Source of the DNA: Hyaloperonospora brassicae | Lineage: Eukaryota; Oomycota; Peronosporomycetes; Peronosporales; Peronosporaceae | Direction of reading: 5' to 3' | NCBI GenBank assembly: GCA_947650285.1 | Contig: CANTFL010000504.1 | Location: forward strand, 1-64,000 | Length of the DNA stretch: 64,000 nt | Part shown: positions 59,534-64,000 of the stretch, piece by piece | Layout of the letters: every line of letters starts with the position of its first letter | How positions within the stretch are numbered: the first letter of the stretch is position 1 | The notes under the pieces: generated by a model | Databases searched by the model: none | Told to the model about the DNA's origin: nothing | What the model saw: the letters and a program-made list of their open reading frames with translations, nothing else | Program-made: the position numbers and the translations under genes

Positions 59534-60060
59534 GTACATGGACAGTAGTTTACTGCAGCCCACATTGTCAATACGTGTCTAGGTAAGTTCACCGTAGATT
59601 GTAGGTTTAAGTCATCATTAACAAATGAATGTATATTTGCCCTCCGATTTTTGTCAGAGTTCTGTTTCGGACGGTCCACCGAGTAAGCAATGGAAACCTG
59701 TACGAAAAGGACCACTGCTCTACCATTCTGCATCAATTTTTTTGCTGACTCGGCATTGTTTTGCTCAGTTCGCCCTGTGCGAACTGCAGAAAGAGTCCTT
59801 TCCTCTTTCTGTTTATCGTCGAGGATGTGTACAACCTCGCTGGAAAAGTCGTTGGCGATGCTGAAAATACCAGCATCGTCATCATCATCTGTGTCAATGA
59901 TAGAATCATCGCTATTATTGAGGGGATCTTCTTCATCGATTTCGACTTGATCGACATCGACATCATACGTGGCGACGTTTGAGTCGGCACGTGATGAGCG
60001 AGAGGCAGAACGATTTTTGCTCGAGCGAGGTCCTCCCCCCGACCAATAATAACATTTTCA
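59440..60060 (-). pseudogene. Integrase C-terminus of copy C: acidic insertion and GPY/F
   Basis: At 60000-59850 one minus frame is Asp-rich (DSIIDTDDDDD-like), matching an acidic insertion at 15560-15660 of copy A. At 59720-59440 follow the NSDKNRR stretch and then FRVLRRQGNAYTNILPHRMRTYPTF, the GPY/F module, in changing frames. Confidence 0.55.
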
Positions 60061-60099
60061 AAGGGTGGGCATACGTGGATGGCGTGAGCCATTCACGAA

Positions 60100-60820
60100 G
60101 AATAATTAGTACTGTGCTGATGTACGCACCGAATTATTGATTGCGAATTCCTAAATCGGGAGGAATTCACTCCAACTCGAGAACGAGTGGTCGTAATCTC
60201 GAAGGAACTCTTCGAGGACGCGGTTGGCACGTTCCAACTGAGCATCTGTGTGGGACGGTCTGATATTGACAACTCAAAACACTTTTCGAGAAATTTGAAA
60301 ACGAATCGCAAAGATTCCTCCATCAACCAAGGGTCACGGTCAAACACGATTATACAAGGTACCAGTATCGGCGAAACATCCTGTCGATATCGACACGATC
60401 ACAGCCTTGTGCCTTGATCGTCTTGGAACCAGTAACACGATGCATCATCGTGATTAAGCGGTCAACGAACACACGAATACTGTTATTCTTGTGAGCGTCT
60501 TTGGGGGAACCCGGAGACGAAGTACATTGAAACGGACTGTCAGAACTCTGCCGGGACAGGTAGAGGCTGCAAGGGAGCACGGGATGGATGACCGGGCTTC
60601 ACCCGTTGAAAAACCTCGCAAGCACGAATGTACTTGCGGAAACAATGATGCTGTCGGGGCCAAAAAAGTCACGACTTACCGTCAGGTAAGTCTTTTCACG
60701 ACCACGATGACCACCTGATGGGGTATCGTCACACTCATACAAGATGCGCAAGCACAACTTGTTATGAATGGTCCAGACTACACGATGCGTGTTGCCGGCA
60801 ACGGCTGTGTAAAAGAGCAT
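60100..60820 (-). pseudogene. Integrase remnant of copy C
   Basis: The zinc-binding part ILYECDDTPSGGHRGREKTYLTVSRDFFGP lies at 60750-60655 and keeps the second His. The catalytic core keeps FDRDPW (second catalytic Asp) near 60345, but the region of the Glu (normally TDGQTERVNR) reads as PTQMLSW and is broken. Confidence 0.6.
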
Positions 60821-61009
60821 CCCGTTGTGTGTTGTGTAACGATCTCAAGTGGATTGGGACAAAGCTGGTAAATCTTTCAAGGGTTTACGAGATAGATTTA
60901 CCAGATGATGCATCAAGCGCAGAAAACGTTTATCTCTGCGTAGGCCTTTCTTAAGTCGCCAAGTAAGGTTGACGACGGGACACTGAACGTAAGTGTCGCA
61001 ACATTGGGC

Positions 61010-61440
61010 TTGTCTTCATTGTTGGATTGCACGCCCGACTCGACATCGGGTCGGCGCGATAGGGCGTCAGCGACGACGTTCAGTCATCCTATTTTATACC
61101 CGACGGATAACTTGTTCTCCGCAAAGACAGACAACCACTTCGCCACTATTTGCAACCAGTGTGTAATTTTTATGGCCGTGCGTTGTTACGCATGGTCCGT
61201 ATAGACGATGAACAGGCTATCTACCAAGAGATAGACTCGAAATTTATTCAGTGCGTACTTCATGGCAAGGAGTACCTTGTAATGTACGAAGTAATTACTC
61301 TCAGCTGCTTGCAGCTGACACGATTAATAGCAGATGACGCACTCGGCACCCATTTTATCAGTTTGCGTCAGTGCACAGCCGATCGCAAAATCGCTGGCGT
61401 TAAGACCACATGGAACGGTCTGTCCTAATCTGCAATCGTC
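61010..61440 (-). pseudogene. RNase H remnant of copy C
   Basis: The minus strand reads NASDFAIGCALTQTDKMG near 61400-61350, then QLQAAESNYFVHYK, ALNKFRVYLL, FIVYTDHA and, near 61050, LNVVADALSRRPD. The motifs are in order and mostly in one frame, but the catalytic Glu position (normally DKE) is changed to YK. Confidence 0.65.
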
Positions 61441-61502
61441 AAAATGAGCGATTTCGTCACGCTCTGCGTAATACCATAAATCGAACGCTGACAGGCGGCG
61501 TA

Positions 61503-62060
61503 TCATGACCACTCCACATTTATATTGGGTAAACAAGTAAGACGAACACTTATCGCAGAATTGTTGCGCAAGTACTTGTGCAAGTATGCCGCTAGCCTAA
61601 GGAGCTTACAAAGTCCCTTGATATCGTCTGACACAGGCCAGTCGGTGAGAGCCTTGATATCTTCGGGATATGAGTGTACACCGTGTTTACCCGCAACGCC
61701 CCCACACAATGTGATCTCGCTAGCAACGAATATACACTTCTTGAGGTTGGCGTACAACTTATGCTTACGCATTAGTTGAAAAACCCGACGAGCGTGTGTT
61801 CTGTAAGCTTCTACATCTGACTTTCCGTCCATAGCTGGGCTATGGACGAACGTATAGTCATGTAACTCGGTGCGAAATCCCGCACCGGTCTCAGCTGATT
61901 TGTCACACAATTATTAGGAGGAGCCGAGATACTCAGTGCCTGTCTTGTGGAGTCAACGTCACGAAATCGCTTGTGTGAGGGTCGACCTTCCACTTGCCCA
62001 GACTAAGCGACTCACGGAGGGTGTACTCTGATTCGTGCCTTGCAGTATAGCCTTGTGCTC
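61503..62060 (-). pseudogene. Reverse transcriptase remnant of copy C
   Basis: 61910-61503 gives FVHSPAMDGKSDVE, FQLMRKHKLYANLKKCIF and WPVSDDIKGLCKLL, the RT end and connection domain. Just upstream the SYFDD box is broken (LRPVRDFAPSYM then a frame change). Upstream of 61960 the match becomes uncertain and beyond ~62060 it is lost. Confidence 0.65.
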
Positions 62061-63900
62061 GCCTAGTGTGCCTGTCGGTTAAACTGGATTGAGCTCTTTA
62101 TAATGGCCTTAGGAGATGTCGAACTCGCTTAAAGTTTGAGGTTGATAGTTCGCATTCGGTGCGGAAATCTTCACACCACGAACAGAGTTCTGCGATATTG
62201 GTATTGAGTCGCGGTGATCACTATTTGGAGACGTCGCGATATTGATCTTGGATCGCACCGATCTTGATTTGTCTTTGAATCGGGGTTTTCGCTATGTGGA
62301 AATCTTCAGTCAGCAAATGATAGTCTTGTTTATGGGGTCGGTATGATCTGGTCTTGGGATTGTCCGATTCTTTCGGAAGTACGCAGCTTGGGCCAGATAG
62401 GTTTCCCGTTTCTCCAAAATGACACGTGCCGATCGATCCTGCAGATTGCTTCAATCTTGCTCGGTCTTATCTTGAACTTCTTGTCCAGATCTTCTGATCA
62501 CTTGAGCCGTCTTGCGATCTTGTGTCCAGTCTTTTTCCGTAGTTGCTGCTACCCTAGCAACTGAGTTTAGTATGAGTGCTTGATTGATCCGGATCAAATT
62601 TTCTGGAATCTCTCTTCTCGACCTTAGCTAACAATCCAAGACCGGTCTTTAATGTACTTGGAACACGCGTGTCTTGAGCCGCCGGGGAAGACAAACAACC
62701 TCTCCCGGAAAAGAGCGGGGGGCGCGTCATGAGCAGAAGAAGTAGAGTTCAAGATTGTTTATTAACCAACCAAATTACTAGCCAACCTATCTTTACACCT
62801 ATTCGTAACAGTAGGTAGTTCTCCAAACCGGTATTACCCGTATACCGGTTCGTCCACTTGAACATGTGTCTAAATTTCGTGACTTGTGCTTCAATGATAG
62901 CGTCAGTATCCCAGGTATCGTACCTAAAACACCAAAATAGCCTAAATCTTAAATACAGCACCAGATACTCATTCTTAGCGCCACAATTCCAATATAAGAT
63001 CCAAATATTGCCAAATGTATCTTAACTCGTTTTGCGACGTCAATTCCACCATCTTCCACTGGCCCTTCTGGTCTGAACTTTTTAAAACATCACTCAGGGA
63101 TCTCTATCATGATTTTTTTCTCATGATCCGGAAGTCTCATCAGCGATATATCCATAATCAACAGGAAACATGACCTATCTGATGCCTAATTCGAGATTGT
63201 TGAGGATCGACACGATACAATTCAGCAGGAGATGTTCTTCTGTTCATTACACGTGCTCCGATAGCATCCTTCATGGTTTATCTAACAAACGAGACCATTT
63301 ACACGTCTTGAAATATCTCCCTGGACTTCCATGAGTATTCACACTTCCTGATCGAGCTATAATTAATCAAAATCAGTACTCCCATTATGGGACCAATAAA
63401 GCATATCACCGATCTGTAGAATGTTGCACCTTCGTTACAGAATCACATCGTATCACCTGGTCCAATATGCATTTTTCTCAGAGTAATTCTGCCACGGAAT
63501 CCACGATCGCTGTCGATACCGGTCAATATGACGTTCCACACGTTCGTAAATCAGGAGACGTTCGCGTGTGCATTTGTGACCCAGTGTTCACCTGATTAAA
63601 CATCAACATTCTTGTCCTTGACCAACCTTCAGGTTACTCGCTTTACTTCACCCCTTTCCTTGTCCCAGATCGTTCCATGGAAATCATCTCTTTCTACGCC
63701 TCGTCTACGGTCGTTCCATTTTCATCATTCTGGCGATAGTTGGATAGGATCACTGATCCCCGTTTGGATCATCTTGCATTTCCTATTGAAACCCTAGATC
63801 ACTTGGTATCATTTCCTTCAGTAAGTAACGTCTTAACTGGGTAATCACCGACCCACGTCCCAAAATTTTGATTAGTGACTTTACCACACCTGTGTCTACA
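62061..63900. other. Unresolved sequence
   Basis: Minus frames near 62220-62454 have GATC-derived words similar to those at 37.8 kb and 43.0 kb. The rest shows short frames without motifs. It may be an insertion into, or the neighbour of, the copy C element. Confidence 0.35.
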
Positions 63901-63904
63901 CTAA

Positions 63905-64000
63905 CCACTCTAAGAGCATACTGATGGGGGTTCTCACTGCTGCGCACGGGATGTCCCGTTCACGCATGAGGATCTGATAAAATCCATCCATCTGATCCAT
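63905..64000 (-). pseudogene. gypsy RT fragment at the window edge
   Basis: The minus strand from 64000 reads DQMDGFYQILMRERDIP, then VRTPISMLLEW, clearly the RT palm segment that in copy B reads DLTDGFYQILMRQSDIP. The match ends near 63900; the remainder of this copy, if any, lies outside the window. Confidence 0.75.

Larger units (their letters stand above)
57009..62060 (-). mobile_element. Ty3/gypsy chromodomain-type retrotransposon, decayed (copy C)
   Basis: Minus-strand order from 62 kb down: RT, RNase H, integrase, acidic insertion, GPY/F, antisense-coding 3' region, then an LTR at 57471-57009 preceded by a purine-rich tract. The motifs are those of copies A and B, with stops in every domain. 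The 5' half (gag, protease) is missing or beyond the break near 62.05 kb. A chromodomain is not clearly readable. Confidence 0.7.

Overview
The window looks like nuclear DNA of an oomycete of the order Peronosporales (Phytophthora or a downy mildew). The evidence is Ty3/gypsy, Ty1/copia and MULE coding remnants of the kind typical of these genomes, plus one small secreted protein with a degenerate RXLR-EER-like layout. I see no housekeeping gene, rRNA, tRNA or CRISPR array. Almost everything is transposable element, most of it decayed. Species-level identity is not supported.

Layout. 0.4-0.8 kb: candidate secreted effector-like gene. 1.9-4.5 kb: MULE-type DNA transposon remnant inside long, internally permuted inverted repeats. 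4.5-5.9 kb: unresolved, with a GATCGCG-rich cluster. 6.0-8.9 kb: copia polyprotein remnant on the minus strand (gag, protease, integrase, RT all recognisable). 10.4-18.2 kb: decayed chromodomain gypsy on the plus strand (copy A), ending in an LTR, followed by further LTR copies to 20.0 kb. 20-28.4 kb: AT-rich and mostly unreadable. 28.5-36.16 kb: a complete gypsy retrotransposon on the minus strand (copy B) with 5-bp target duplications and near-identical LTRs. 36.2-45 kb: unresolved sequence, a solo LTR and a second gypsy lineage on the plus strand. 45.8-53.5 kb: the same second lineage on the minus strand. 54.15-54.96 kb: a fragment of the copy A family. 57.0-62.0 kb: another chromodomain-type gypsy on the minus strand (copy C). 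The last ~95 bp are again gypsy RT.

Copy B is the centrepiece. Gag is separated from pol by a textbook -1 frameshift signal (A AAA AAC, 7-nt spacer, 9-bp hairpin). Pol runs protease, an 11-copy 33-bp repeat, RT, RNase H, integrase and a chromodomain in one frame, interrupted by three in-frame stops and no indel frameshift. From the opposite strand, starting 77 bp inside the 3' LTR, a 451-codon ORF runs head-on into pol. It has an apparently globular N-terminus, an Arg/Ser-rich segment and a coiled coil. Copy C shows an Arg/Ser patch and a coiled-coil ORF at the same relative place on its antisense strand.

The least expected signal is structural. Copy B, its LTRs, copies A and C and the solo LTRs are packed with short perfect hairpins (7-12 bp stems, mostly 3-6 nt loops), far more than chance allows. 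All counts were made by eye.
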